Shown: one piece after another, positions 15,031 to 23,752 of the stretch
Position numbering within the stretch: the first letter of the stretch is position 1
Layout of the letters: every line of letters begins with the position of its first letter
Assembly: GCA_016718135.1 (NCBI GenBank)
Contig: JADKEF010000003.1
Location: 1-64,000, forward strand
Length of the DNA: 64,000 nucleotides
Direction of reading: 5' to 3'
Source: Acidobacteriota bacterium
Lineage (GTDB): Bacteria > Acidobacteriota > Blastocatellia > Pyrinomonadales > Pyrinomonadaceae
Notes under the pieces: generated by a model
The model's input: the letters and a program-made list of their open reading frames with translations, nothing else
Databases searched by the model: none
Told to the model about the DNA's origin: nothing
Program-made: the position numbers and the translations under genes

Positions 15031-15867
15031 CTACTTGGAATCAAACGTAAAAAAGTCAGGTTGCAACTTCTGGTTGAGATAATACTCAGTGACGTTAACG
15101 CCCCACATATTCTCGTTGGTCGTCGAGTTGCTATTGGATGAAAAAGTGACGCGGTATGTATAAGGCAGCGTGAGGTCGGCGACGGTTTTGAAATCCGAGA
15201 AAACCTCTGTCAGCTCAACTCGGGCATTCGCCTGTTGATTTGCCTGGCCAAAGGTACCCTGCCCACGTACGACCTCGCGCTTGTACTCTGTTCGCACATG
15301 CCGAAACGTATCGTCAAAGTAGAGTCGTACTTTAAAATCATCCGAGCCACTACCGGAGAGAAAGCAGTCGAGTGCGTGTAGTTTTTTTCCATCGACCGTC
15401 TTCATTCCCGCAGATTTCAGTCTTGCCCCGTGGCGATCGGCATCAGCGAGAAACCAACGCAACGACATGCTCCCCGTGAACAACCCACTGCTTAGGATCT
15501 TATCGTGCTCCTTGAGAAAGGTGCCGAGCAATGACCTGTTCCCCGCCGAAATAAAAGGAAGGCTTGTTTTGCCGTTGAAGTGGCCGATCTTTTCGAACGG
15601 ATACTCCTTGGAATTGAGGCTGATGATGAAAAAGAGGTTGCCGGGATCGGACACTACGATCGCCTTGCCCCCGCCTTTGACCAGCGGTATTCGAGACTCA
15701 AACTCGCTCGTGCCGACAGCCATCAATGTCTTGAGAGATTCGCGGGCTTCCTTTTTGCCGATCGAATCAAGGTGCTTTGCAATGATCTCGTCCGGCTTCA
15801 GATCCTGTGCGGTAACCGATGCCGCGAAGGCGGCGATGACAACGAAAATGCTCAGAATATATCGCAT
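15031..15867 (-). CDS. Secreted LolA/RseB-fold-like protein
   Basis: 278 aa with a signal peptide (MRYILSIFVVIAAFAASVTA-Q). The mature start DEIIAKHLDSIGKKEARESL is the helix that opens LolA/MucB-like lipid-binding folds, followed by alternating strands (VRLYFDDTFRHVRTEYKREV). Proteins of this type are abundant in Acidobacteriota and may bind lipids or sense envelope state. No specific function can be given. The gene is 15 bp downstream of the dihydrouridine synthase gene, so it may share its transcript. Confidence 0.65.
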   Translation of the reverse strand: MRYILSIFVVIAAFAASVTAQDLKPDEIIAKHLDSIGKKEARESLKTLMAVGTSEFESRIPLVKGGGKAIVVSDPGNLFFIISLNSKEYPFEKIGHFNGKTSLPFISAGNRSLLGTFLKEHDKILSSGLFTGSMSLRWFLADADRHGARLKSAGMKTVDGKKLHALDCFLSGSGSDDFKVRLYFDDTFRHVRTEYKREVVRGQGTFGQANQQANARVELTEVFSDFKTVADLTLPYTYRVTFSSNSNSTTNENMWGVNVTEYYLNQKLQPDFFTFDSK

Positions 15868-15882
15868 AGTACTTCTCCGATC

Positions 15883-16971
15883 CTAGTTCGTAACGGCCAT
15901 TTCTCTTTGCAACACCTCGATGGGCACGGGCGGTTCACATGTTGTAAATTCAAGGTCACTGTCCGCTTCGATCACGCCGTCGCCAAAGGTCTCACGACTC
16001 TCCAGCGTTTCAAAATAGGTCGTAATATTGTCGAGGATCTCATCGGCTGAATGAGAATGATACAACGTTTGGCGAAATTGTGCGCCGCCGACCAACCCCT
16101 TGGTAAACTGGCCGGCAAGCTGCTTCATCTTGCCCAAAGCGACTATCTCGGCCATTTCTTCGCGGCACATAGAAAAGAACTCGAGCAAAACGTCCTTCTT
16201 CTCGGTGAGGTCAGGCTGGTATGGCTCGTTACCGGCGAGAACATCGGCGAACTGGCGAAAGATCCACGGATTCTGCATCGCACCGCGGCCGATCAGGATG
16301 CCGTCAACGCCGGTCTCACGCCATTTGTTCATCCCGTATTCGATCGTCGTTATATCGCCGTTGCCCGACACGGGAATCGTCACTGCCTCTTTTACTTGCC
16401 TGATCAGGTCCCAATTGGCGAGCCCTTTATAGCCCTGATCACGTGTGCGGCCGTGAACCTGAATGTGTTCTACGCCGCATTGCTCGGCCATCTTGGCTAT
16501 GTCAACAACATTTATAGATGCATCGCTGTAGCCAGTCCGCAATTTCAAAGTAAGCGGTATCGTGATCGTCTTCTTGATCTCTTTGAGGATGGTTTCGAGC
16601 AATTCAGGAGTTCTGAGCAATCCGCTGCCGCCCCCGTTCTTGACGACCTTGGGTGCCGGGCAACCGCAATTCACATCGAGAATATCAGCCCCGATCTCCT
16701 GAGCCATCTCGGCGCCCATCGCCATTCGATCGGCCTTGCCGCCAAAGATCTGCACCGCGTACGGCCGCTCTTCTTCATCAAAACGCATCTGCCGTTTCGA
16801 CTTAGGATTATGCCGCGTCAATCCCTCGACCGAGATAAACTCCGACACTACGAGCCCCACCCCGCCGCGACGCTTGATCAATAGAGGGAAGGTGTATGCA
16901 GTCACGCCCGCCATTGGAGACAGGATGAGAGGCGGATCGATCGAGATGTCGCGTATCTTAAAAGGCTTCAC
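15883..16971 (-). CDS. dus: tRNA-dihydrouridine synthase
   Basis: 362 aa FMN-dependent enzyme that reduces uridines in the tRNA D-loop. Motifs: LSPMAGVTAYTFP (FMN-binding start), DVNCGCPAPKVVKNGGGSGL (the conserved Cys and the K-x-G-G-G-S loop), TLKLRTGY, IQVHGRTRDQGYKG, PVSGNGDI and GVDGILIGRGAMQNPWIF. The order and length match DusB-type bacterial enzymes; which uridines are targeted is not decided here. A small membrane protein gene ends 2 bp upstream of the start. Confidence 0.92.
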   Translation of the reverse strand: MKPFKIRDISIDPPLILSPMAGVTAYTFPLLIKRRGGVGLVVSEFISVEGLTRHNPKSKRQMRFDEEERPYAVQIFGGKADRMAMGAEMAQEIGADILDVNCGCPAPKVVKNGGGSGLLRTPELLETILKEIKKTITIPLTLKLRTGYSDASINVVDIAKMAEQCGVEHIQVHGRTRDQGYKGLANWDLIRQVKEAVTIPVSGNGDITTIEYGMNKWRETGVDGILIGRGAMQNPWIFRQFADVLAGNEPYQPDLTEKKDVLLEFFSMCREEMAEIVALGKMKQLAGQFTKGLVGGAQFRQTLYHSHSADEILDNITTYFETLESRETFGDGVIEADSDLEFTTCEPPVPIEVLQREMAVTN

Positions 16972-16973
16972 TA

Positions 16974-17198
16974 TCAGTTTTGGGATTTTTTCCGGCCCAT
17001 GATGACCATGATCACTCCGATCAGAGCGATCAGGAACGAGATGACAAGAATGACAATGCCCGGGATGATCCCGAGCATTGCTTCATTCCAACTTGTTCGC
17101 CCATCGGTCAATGGAACGAGTGCGGCCGAGATCAAAGCGATCGCGAGACCTAACAGAACGCCCAAGATACCGATAGCAAGAATTATTTTCGAGATCAT
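16974..17198 (-). CDS. Small two-helix membrane protein
   Basis: 74 aa, with two hydrophobic segments (IILAIGILGVLLGLAIALIS and GIIPGIVILVISFLIALIG) joined by a short polar loop (TDGRTSWNE), ending in a basic RKKSQN tail. No family was recognised. It is tightly followed by the dihydrouridine synthase gene (2 bp), which suggests co-transcription. Confidence 0.6.
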   Translation of the reverse strand: MISKIILAIGILGVLLGLAIALISAALVPLTDGRTSWNEAMLGIIPGIVILVISFLIALIGVIMVIMGRKKSQN

Positions 17199-17228
17199 AG
17201 GCCTACATCTGAGGACTCTTCGGCCCTA

Positions 17229-17780
17229 CTACTGTTTGGTCAAAACCAATCCCGAAGCGTCAAATGAAACTTCCGTTACCGTACCATCAGCGTTGCGGTT
17301 CGGGAATTTCGCACCGTCGTCATTTATGAGGTGATCAACATGATCTTTCGGAAGAACCTTCGTCTTGAAAACGCCCTGAGCTTTGACCTTCATCCCTGCC
17401 GAATTGAGAGGAATAAGGAATTTATGGTCGCCGAAGGTAACGCGGACTGACTTTCCATCCATCTTATCCGCCATCTCCATCCAGCAGCCTTCTTTCTTGC
17501 ATGAACGTACGATCACGCCTTCGACAAGAACGGTCTTCTCCGAGTATTTCATCGGTTCTTTCAAGGCCTTTTCGACCGAAAGCTTCTTGGTACCTGCGAC
17601 CAACGCGTCACCGCGTGTGATCGATTCGCCCGGCTTTAGATCGACCGGAGCATTTTCCGTGCTCTTTACAACCGGCTGTCCCTTACTGTTCAACTCTTGA
17701 CTAGCTGAGTCATTGTTCTGAGCGAACGACACCGCCGTGAATACAAAAATTGACGACAAAATAACTAATAGTTTCTTCAT
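17229..17780 (-). CDS. DUF4920-like secreted protein
   Basis: ATG 17780 gives a signal peptide (MKKLLVILSSIFVFTAVSFA-Q); the frame extends upstream to 17816 without support. The core has VLVEGVIVRSCKKEGCWMEM and VRVTFGDHKFLIPL and AQGVFKTKV, an OB-fold-like domain typical of DUF4920 with the conserved C-x4-CWM motif. The two Cys may bind metal or form a disulphide. Role unknown; it acts in the periplasm or outside. Confidence 0.7.
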   Translation of the reverse strand: MKKLLVILSSIFVFTAVSFAQNNDSASQELNSKGQPVVKSTENAPVDLKPGESITRGDALVAGTKKLSVEKALKEPMKYSEKTVLVEGVIVRSCKKEGCWMEMADKMDGKSVRVTFGDHKFLIPLNSAGMKVKAQGVFKTKVLPKDHVDHLINDDGAKFPNRNADGTVTEVSFDASGLVLTKQ

Positions 17781-17842
17781 AATATTTATAGAGAACTCCA
17801 TCTCAATATAAGCCAATTATACTACGGCAGGGCGATCTGGCG

Positions 17843-19516
17843 CTATTTTCGCTCGAAAACTAACTTGCCGTTGACGACGGTTTTCAATACGGTAACATCT
17901 CGTATTTTCGTCGGATCGATCGTGAAAATATCTTCCGATAGGACAACAAAGTCTGCGAGCATTCCCGGTGCCAGCGTGCCCTTTTCGCTGTCCTGAAATT
18001 CAGCATACGCAGAGCCCCATGTGAATGCTCTGACGGTCTCATCGACAGTTATCTTCTGCTCGGGGATCCAACCATTCGGGTTCTTGTCATCGAGTGTCCG
18101 TCGGGTAACGGCTCCATAAACGCCTAGGATCGGATTTAGCGGAGCGACTGGCGAATCCGAACCGAATGCGAGTACGCCGCCGCTATCGAGGATCGTGCGG
18201 AACGCATAAGTTCCCTTCAAACGTGGTGCGTCGAGGCGCTTCCACGCCCAGCGCCCGTCGTCGATGATGTGAAATGGCTGCATTGAGGCAACCACCTTCT
18301 GCGAGGCGAATCGCTTTAGGTCTTCAAGCCGCATATGCTGAGCGTGTTCGATAGTGAACCGACGGTCGTTCGCACCGTTTGCCTTTTCAACTGCTTGGTA
18401 ATGGTCGAGGATCGTTGCGTTCGCTTTATCGCCGATCGCATGGATGCGAATCTGCAGCCCCGCTTTGTCGGCGTTCATTATGTCCTGACGCATCGTCGTC
18501 GTAACGTCAGCCATCGAGAGTCCGGTCGAATTGGGAGCGTCCAGATACGGGTCAAAGAACCAAGCCGTGGTCGAGCCCAGACTGCCATCCGCATACCCCT
18601 TCAAACACCCAACCCGTAGCATCGGATCGCCAAAAGCCCGCCGTGCACCTGTATTCGACCAACGTTTGTAATCACCGAGCGGCGAGCAATTATAGACTCG
18701 CGTTTTCAGCGTCCCGCGTCGCAGCAATTCCTGATAAACGCCGATCTCAGTGCCATTCGCAGACATATCCTGAACGCTCGTCACGCCCAGCGAAGCCGCA
18801 TGATCAGTCGCCGCCTGCGCAGCCTCGAGCCGCTGCTCGAATGAAGCCGCCGGGATGGCACTATCGATGTAAGACGCCGCAGCGTCCTTAAAGATGCCCG
18901 TCGGATTGCCCGAAGCATCACGAACGATCTCGCCCCCGGCAACATCCTTCACTGACTTATCGACCTTCGCGAGACGCATCGCAAGACTGTTCGCAAGTGC
19001 CATGTGGCCGTCGAGCCGATTAATGAACACCGGATTATCCGGCGTCGCCGCATCGATCAATGCGGCGGTCGGCAGATTATTCGGCGTCCAGTTCTCGTGG
19101 TCCCATTGCCCACCTGTGATCCAACGGCCCTTTGGTAATTTTGCGGCAAAGACCTTGATCCGCTCGACGAATTCCTGCGGCGATTTCGCATCGCGCAGAT
19201 CGACGGAGGCGAGCTGAGCACCCGTCTCCATAAAATGCACATGAGCATCATTAAAACCGGGAATAATGGTCTTTCCGCCGGCATCGATCACCTTCGTCTT
19301 CGGACCGATCCACGGTTGGATTTCTGCGTCCGAACCAACTGCGTGGATCTTTCGCCCGATCACAGCCATCGCTCGTACAACCGTGCGTTTGGCGTCCATG
19401 GTGCGGATGTTCGCATTAGTAATAACCAGATCGGCGGCACCATTCTGAGCTAAGGTGACGATCGACGAATTCAGGCAAATTGCGGCCAGCGTGATAAATA
19501 GAGCGATCTTTTTCAT
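17843..19516 (-). CDS. Secreted amidohydrolase (YtcJ/family 3)
   Basis: The start at 19516 gives a signal peptide (MKKIALFITLAAICLNSSIV). The metal-dependent hydrolase core shows IIPGFNDAHVHFMETG (HxH metal site), KLPKGRWITGGQWDHENW, FINRLDGHMALANSL, IRIHAIGDKAN, FTIEHAQHMR and FGSDSPVAPLNP (late Asp), ending FVVLSEDIF, typical of YtcJ-like amidohydrolases. Length about 557 aa is normal. Substrates of this family are mostly unknown cyclic amides or aryl compounds. It is divergent from the gene at 19571, with only 54 bp between the starts. Confidence 0.88.
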   Translation of the reverse strand: MKKIALFITLAAICLNSSIVTLAQNGAADLVITNANIRTMDAKRTVVRAMAVIGRKIHAVGSDAEIQPWIGPKTKVIDAGGKTIIPGFNDAHVHFMETGAQLASVDLRDAKSPQEFVERIKVFAAKLPKGRWITGGQWDHENWTPNNLPTAALIDAATPDNPVFINRLDGHMALANSLAMRLAKVDKSVKDVAGGEIVRDASGNPTGIFKDAAASYIDSAIPAASFEQRLEAAQAATDHAASLGVTSVQDMSANGTEIGVYQELLRRGTLKTRVYNCSPLGDYKRWSNTGARRAFGDPMLRVGCLKGYADGSLGSTTAWFFDPYLDAPNSTGLSMADVTTTMRQDIMNADKAGLQIRIHAIGDKANATILDHYQAVEKANGANDRRFTIEHAQHMRLEDLKRFASQKVVASMQPFHIIDDGRWAWKRLDAPRLKGTYAFRTILDSGGVLAFGSDSPVAPLNPILGVYGAVTRRTLDDKNPNGWIPEQKITVDETVRAFTWGSAYAEFQDSEKGTLAPGMLADFVVLSEDIFTIDPTKIRDVTVLKTVVNGKLVFERK

Positions 19517-19570
19517 ATTCGGGGCATCTGACAAAAACGGTGTATTCTTAAGTGTCCGGCAATTATAGCA

Positions 19571-20056
19571 ATGAAAGAAAAGCATTTCCAGATACTAGGC
19601 ATCGCGGTCGTGGCTGTCGGGCTGACATTTATTGCTTTCCTATATTGGTCGCAGCCGCGGACACTCGCCGAGGTCGCGACGAAAGGTTCTGTGGCGATCG
19701 GGACGTACGAAGTAAATAAAACAGAATTTGACGCTGGTTTAGCCGCTTTCCGGCAAGATCAATTCGTCGCCGCCCGCTCCGCATTCGAGCGAGCCGATCC
19801 GGAAAAACGCGATGCCGCTACGCAGTTTTACACTGCATACAGCTACTACCGCCAGGGCTGGGGACGCGTGTCGAATGACGACGCCCTGTTCAAGTCCGGC
19901 CTTGAGACCATGGGTCGAATAGATCCGAATTTCCGCTCGGTTGACGCGAATCTGCAAATGAAGACCGCAGCAGAACTAAAGTTCGAACTTGAAGAAGGCC
20001 TGAAATTAACCGCCTCAGACTTTAATCCTTTGAAACTGACCAAGGAACGCAAATAA
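19571..20056 (+). CDS. Membrane-anchored TPR-like protein
   Basis: 161 aa. An N-terminal membrane helix (IAVVAVGLTFIAFLYW) is followed by a TPR-like pair of helices (FDAGLAAFRQDQFVAARSAF and DAATQFYTAYSYYRQGWGR). It probably scaffolds proteins on the outer face of the inner membrane. The next gene starts 19 bp downstream, also a membrane protein, suggesting a two-gene unit. No family name is certain. Confidence 0.6.
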   Translation: MKEKHFQILGIAVVAVGLTFIAFLYWSQPRTLAEVATKGSVAIGTYEVNKTEFDAGLAAFRQDQFVAARSAFERADPEKRDAATQFYTAYSYYRQGWGRVSNDDALFKSGLETMGRIDPNFRSVDANLQMKTAAELKFELEEGLKLTASDFNPLKLTKERK

Positions 20057-20075
20057 CGGATTCTTTGACACCTCG

Positions 20076-20765
20076 ATGGACGAAGCATTAGAAAAACCCG
20101 AGATAGTAACCGATATCGCCTTAGTCGAACCGCGCGTCGGCCCTTCCGCGTCGGTCATTTATCTCGTTCTACCTGCAATACTTCTCGCCGTCACGTTGCT
20201 CGGCGGGCTTAGGCTCGGGGTGGCGGACAATGCGTTTATCTTTCTGAAACCCGCTCTGACCTGTCTGGTGTTTGCGGCAGTCACGATGGTCTTATTTGTG
20301 AGGTCGGGGATGGTCGCGGTGGATGGATGGCTGGCGAGTGAGAACTCAGGCTTGCGAAACGCAGCGAACGCCGCTGTTTTGCTGACGCTCTTTACGGCGT
20401 TGGTTCAGCTTTACAACAGCCTTCTACCCGAACAAGGCTTGCCGTTTTGGATCGTAGGATTCTGCTTTTTCTGGACGCTGTGGAACAACCTGTTCGCCGA
20501 GTTCGACCCGAAACGTCTGCTCCGCAGCATGGCCGCACTCTTTGCAATGGCATTCGCCGTCAGATGGCTTTTCCTCGCCAATCTCACGCCCGAAACGTCA
20601 GGTAGCTGGATCGAGCGAATCCTGCAGAACCCAACGCAAGAAGCATTCACGTGGCTCCTCGACATCCCGCGATACTCAGCCGGAACGGGCTATATTCAGT
20701 TCTTTACTTTGGCGCTGTTTCTACTTGGATTGTACCTGCTACCGAGATCGGCTTCGCGAGACTGA
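20076..20765 (+). CDS. Polytopic membrane protein, unknown
   Basis: 229 aa with about six hydrophobic helices (VIYLVLPAILLAVTLLGGL; ALTCLVFAAVTMVLFV; NAAVLLTLFTALVQLY; FWIVGFCFFWTLWNNLF; AALFAMAFAVRWLFLANL; IQFFTLALFLLGLYLL). No family was recognised. It follows the TPR-like gene, converges with the anti-sigma gene (1 bp between stops) and has no other clue to function. Confidence 0.6.
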   Translation: MDEALEKPEIVTDIALVEPRVGPSASVIYLVLPAILLAVTLLGGLRLGVADNAFIFLKPALTCLVFAAVTMVLFVRSGMVAVDGWLASENSGLRNAANAAVLLTLFTALVQLYNSLLPEQGLPFWIVGFCFFWTLWNNLFAEFDPKRLLRSMAALFAMAFAVRWLFLANLTPETSGSWIERILQNPTQEAFTWLLDIPRYSAGTGYIQFFTLALFLLGLYLLPRSASRD

Positions 20766-20766
20766 C

Positions 20767-21552
20767 CTAAAGCGAGATCTGGATCGCCACACCGTCACGC
20801 TTTACGCGAAGGGTGCTGCCGGAGAACTTCTCGTCGAAAACTGTATTAGCTCCGACCGCTTTGCCGTTGACAGTCTCGATGATGTCGCCGGTTTTGAGCC
20901 CTGCCGCCGCCGCACGGCCGCTGGCTGAGCTTACTCTCCAACCACTCGCCGAAAGACTCGCTCGAATTCCCATCGCACTAAAAGCCTCGCGAACCGACAG
21001 CGTGGAAGTCGGGATTACGGGACTCGAATTGCCTGTGCTCACAACATTTCCCGGACGATTCGCTTCGCGAAGAGCCATATCGACCGACCCACCTTCAGGA
21101 GTTTCGGGCTTCTTAGCCACGGTCGTCGGTTCTTTCTTCGGGGTCCCGGCGACGGTCTCTTCCGTATTGACCGGCGGCTTAGCAGCCGCGACCTCAGTCG
21201 TAGGAACCGGTGCCGGAGCAACTTCATTCGATGTTGGAACCACTAACGGAGCAGGAGCAACCGGCCCCGAATCAGCGACCACTGGCACGTTGACGGTTCC
21301 CGTGTCGTAAAGCGCGTTGTAACCAAAATATCCGCCGACCGCCGCCAGCATAACTGCCGGAGCGGCGACGCGTGCGAAGGTCGGGAACCAAGACACACGT
21401 TTTTCCGCCGGACGCCCCTGAGCAATGCGTGCCCGGACACGAAAGTCAAAATCCGCCGGTGCATCCACGCGTTTTAGCGAGCCGAGCATCGCCGCGACCT
21501 TTTCTTCGCCTGCGTCTGCAAAATCTTGTAACCGTTTCTCTTCTCTAAGCAT
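20767..21552 (-). CDS. Anti-sigma-factor-like membrane protein with C-terminal PDZ
   Basis: 261 aa. The cytoplasmic N terminus (LQDFADAGEEKVAAMLGSLK, DFRVRARIAQGRP) resembles anti-sigma domains. A membrane helix follows (VAAPAVMLAAVGGYFGYNAL, about 67-86). The periplasmic part has a Pro/Val/Thr-rich linker and a PDZ domain at the C terminus (AAAAGLKTGDIIETVNGKAV, STLRVKRDGVAIQI). It starts 6 bp after the ECF sigma gene, so it probably binds and restrains that sigma factor, with the PDZ domain sensing exposed protein tails in the periplasm. The link to the sigma factor is inferred from position. Confidence 0.65.
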   Translation of the reverse strand: MLREEKRLQDFADAGEEKVAAMLGSLKRVDAPADFDFRVRARIAQGRPAEKRVSWFPTFARVAAPAVMLAAVGGYFGYNALYDTGTVNVPVVADSGPVAPAPLVVPTSNEVAPAPVPTTEVAAAKPPVNTEETVAGTPKKEPTTVAKKPETPEGGSVDMALREANRPGNVVSTGNSSPVIPTSTLSVREAFSAMGIRASLSASGWRVSSASGRAAAAGLKTGDIIETVNGKAVGANTVFDEKFSGSTLRVKRDGVAIQISL

Positions 21553-21558
21553 CTTTAT

Positions 21559-22191
21559 CTATAAGTAGTGCTGAAGCTTCTCCTTGAGAAGCCCGCGTCC
21601 GCGGCTTATCCGCGACTTTGTCGTACCGAGCCCGAGCTGCATGATCTCGGCGATCTCTTCGTAGGTCCGGCCGTCGATGTCTCTTAGCACGACGGGGATC
21701 CGATATTTCTCAGGCAAAGCCGCGATCGCCTTGCCGATCATCTTGCTCCGCTCGTCGTCAACCAGCTCCGCATCCGCTATCGGCCGCGTGTCCGCCGGTT
21801 GAAATTCGACCTGCGTGTCGTCCTCCGACTGAAACAGCCCGGTTAACGACAGCAGCTTTCGCCGCTTTCGCCTCCGTATCTCGCTTATCGCAAGGTTCGT
21901 CGCAATGCGGTAGATATATGTCGAAAAGGCAAAGCCCGTGTGGTACCTGTCGATCGCAAAATAGACACGCACAAACGTCTCCTGCGCCAGATCGACCGCC
22001 TCTTCGTAATCATTCAAAAATCTGTAGAGATAATTCGTTATCGGCGAGCGATAACGGTTCATTATCTCCCCAAAGGCAGCCTCGTCGCCGGCCTTTGTGG
22101 CTTCGATAAGTTGGTGATCGGACAGCTTTTGGTCAGGCATAGCTGAGCGCTTTGCCTCCGTACCAGAACTCCCTGCCATGTCGAACGCCAT
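21559..22191 (-). CDS. ECF sigma factor (sigma-70 family)
   Basis: 210 aa with region 2 (FGEIMNRYRSPITNYLYRFL, DLAQETFVRVYFAI, FSTYIYRIATNLAISEIRRR) and region 4 (IAALPEKYRIPVVLRDIDG, TYEEIAEIMQLGLGTTKSRI, RGRGLLKEKL). It directs RNA polymerase to envelope-stress type promoters. ATG 22140 (MPDQKLSDHQLIEATKAGDE) is an alternative start that removes a poorly conserved leader. The anti-sigma-like gene with a PDZ domain follows 6 bp downstream. Confidence 0.92.
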   Translation of the reverse strand: MAFDMAGSSGTEAKRSAMPDQKLSDHQLIEATKAGDEAAFGEIMNRYRSPITNYLYRFLNDYEEAVDLAQETFVRVYFAIDRYHTGFAFSTYIYRIATNLAISEIRRRKRRKLLSLTGLFQSEDDTQVEFQPADTRPIADAELVDDERSKMIGKAIAALPEKYRIPVVLRDIDGRTYEEIAEIMQLGLGTTKSRISRGRGLLKEKLQHYL

Positions 22192-22428
22192 ACATTCATA
22201 ACAGTTTAGACCAAACTACCGTCTAATCAACAAATCGAATCCGCCGTACTCTGACACGCGCTCATTATGAGTTAGTTGCAAAAGTCGTAAAGGACGGTAT
22301 TTAACAGTGGAGTATGAAAAAAAACGGTCCGGCTGGTAGGCGGATGCGTTAGCGAGAATAAAAGAGTAAAGCCCACGAAGGCCTTGACCGTCTGATTCCT
22401 AACCAAGGGCAGAGATGCCCCGAGTCTT

Positions 22429-23661
22429 TTATTCGGAGACCGCTTTGCTGATGGTAATAGTCCAGATGTCAGGGACGGTTTGCTTGAATGAAACGTTTTG
22501 GGTGAATACTAACTTTGAACCCTCATGATCGTTAAATGCAGGTATGTCTTTTACTTTACCCGCAACGATCAAGAAGCCGGATACACGATTTTTCCCCGCA
22601 TCATTAATAAAATAGCTGCTTTCAATTGCAATACTATCGCCTTCTAAAATCGGAGTTCCGTCTTCCCCGTTTGCAGATCTGATTATCCAAGTGCCGGTTC
22701 CATTGTCACGGTTCGGTGATCTGGTGGTAAAGACCGCTCCTGTTTGATCGAGAAATTTTTCAAAAACAGGCAAATGTTCAGTCCATCCGCAGACGTCGAG
22801 GTAACCGGCATTCGGGTTCATATTCCCGAGGTGAACCCGGTCGCCGACAGCTAGCGGTTCGCCTTTGTTTTTCCCGCTGGCAGAGACGACCTCCCAACTG
22901 CCAGAACCGTTATCGCGGTCGGGATTGCGGTGTGTTGAAACGAACATCGTCTCGGTCGGGACTTTTTTGAATTCCGGTTTGCTCCAGACCTGCCCCCACG
23001 CATCGAGGTACGAGCCATCGTTCGGGTATCGATTTTGTAAATTCACGACCGAGCCGATCTTGATGACGTTTCGATCAGATGTCGCGGCGATTAATGCTCG
23101 CTGCTTTGCGGCACGAGCGTCGGGACCCGGCCCATTTTCCGCGGACACACTTTGGTAAACGTTATAGCCGCTGACGGCAATCACAATGAAGAGAACAGCG
23201 GTCACGGCCAACGCAAAAGCCGGTGAGAGGCGACGAGTTGGCGATGATGTCTGGGAAATGGTCTCTTCGCCCCGGAAATAATGAACGGTTTGCTCCTCGA
23301 CGATCAGTAGATTGTCTTCGTCGACTTCCGTGACCTCGGGCGTGAAGCGATAGCCGATCTTCGGAACGGTTTCGATGAGTTCCTTGCGGCTGCCGTCTGG
23401 CTCGAGCAGTTTTCTGAGCAAGGAAACATTTCGTGCGAGCGTCGTCTCTTCGACAAATGTATTGGGCCAGACGGCGTCGAGGATCTCTTGTTTTTTCGTT
23501 ACTCGACCCGCATTCGCGACAAAATAAAGTAAGAGATCAAACTGCTTTGGAACAAGTTGTACAGCCTCATCCTCACGCCATAAACGGCGCTCCGGTACGT
23601 CCAAGACAAATGTACCGAAACGATATGATGCAGGTATTTCCACGTGTTTAGCGTCATCCAT
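22429..23661 (-). CDS. CadC/ToxR-type winged-helix membrane regulator
   Basis: 410 aa in three parts: an OmpR/PhoB winged helix (about 14-108; LLLYFVANAGRVTKKQEILD, RKLLEPDGSRKELIETVPKI, GYRF wing), a membrane helix (148-168) and a periplasmic domain. The latter contains two similar units, VNLQNRYPNDGSYLDAWGQV ... NPDRDNGSGSWEV and VHLGNMNPNAGYLDVCGW ... PNRDNGTGTWII, plus a third weaker one, suggesting a beta-trefoil-like sensor that may bind sugar or glycan. It would activate genes directly from the membrane. Three 11-bp repeats sit against its start codon. Confidence 0.8.
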   Translation of the reverse strand: MDDAKHVEIPASYRFGTFVLDVPERRLWREDEAVQLVPKQFDLLLYFVANAGRVTKKQEILDAVWPNTFVEETTLARNVSLLRKLLEPDGSRKELIETVPKIGYRFTPEVTEVDEDNLLIVEEQTVHYFRGEETISQTSSPTRRLSPAFALAVTAVLFIVIAVSGYNVYQSVSAENGPGPDARAAKQRALIAATSDRNVIKIGSVVNLQNRYPNDGSYLDAWGQVWSKPEFKKVPTETMFVSTHRNPDRDNGSGSWEVVSASGKNKGEPLAVGDRVHLGNMNPNAGYLDVCGWTEHLPVFEKFLDQTGAVFTTRSPNRDNGTGTWIIRSANGEDGTPILEGDSIAIESSYFINDAGKNRVSGFLIVAGKVKDIPAFNDHEGSKLVFTQNVSFKQTVPDIWTITISKAVSE

Positions 23662-23694
23662 AATAAATCCAGAATAAATCCAGAATAAATCCAG
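23662..23694 (-). promoter_or_regulatory. Three 11-bp direct repeats at the regulator start
   Basis: CTGGATTTATT occurs three times in perfect tandem on the minus strand and ends immediately before the ATG of the winged-helix regulator. Each unit has seven mixed bases and four A/T bases. This is the period and layout of PhoB-type operators bound by tandem OmpR-family winged helices (for example CTGTCAT + 4). The gene it abuts encodes such a domain, so autoregulation is likely (inference). Confidence 0.55.
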
Positions 23695-23752
23695 ACATTC
23701 TCAATTGTTCGGGTTAAATTTACGTTTCAACGATAACTTAAGGCGAAATTAA

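Noticed and set aside
16051..16884. 277-aa plus-strand frame
   Set aside because: Antisense to the dihydrouridine synthase gene, which has all family motifs.
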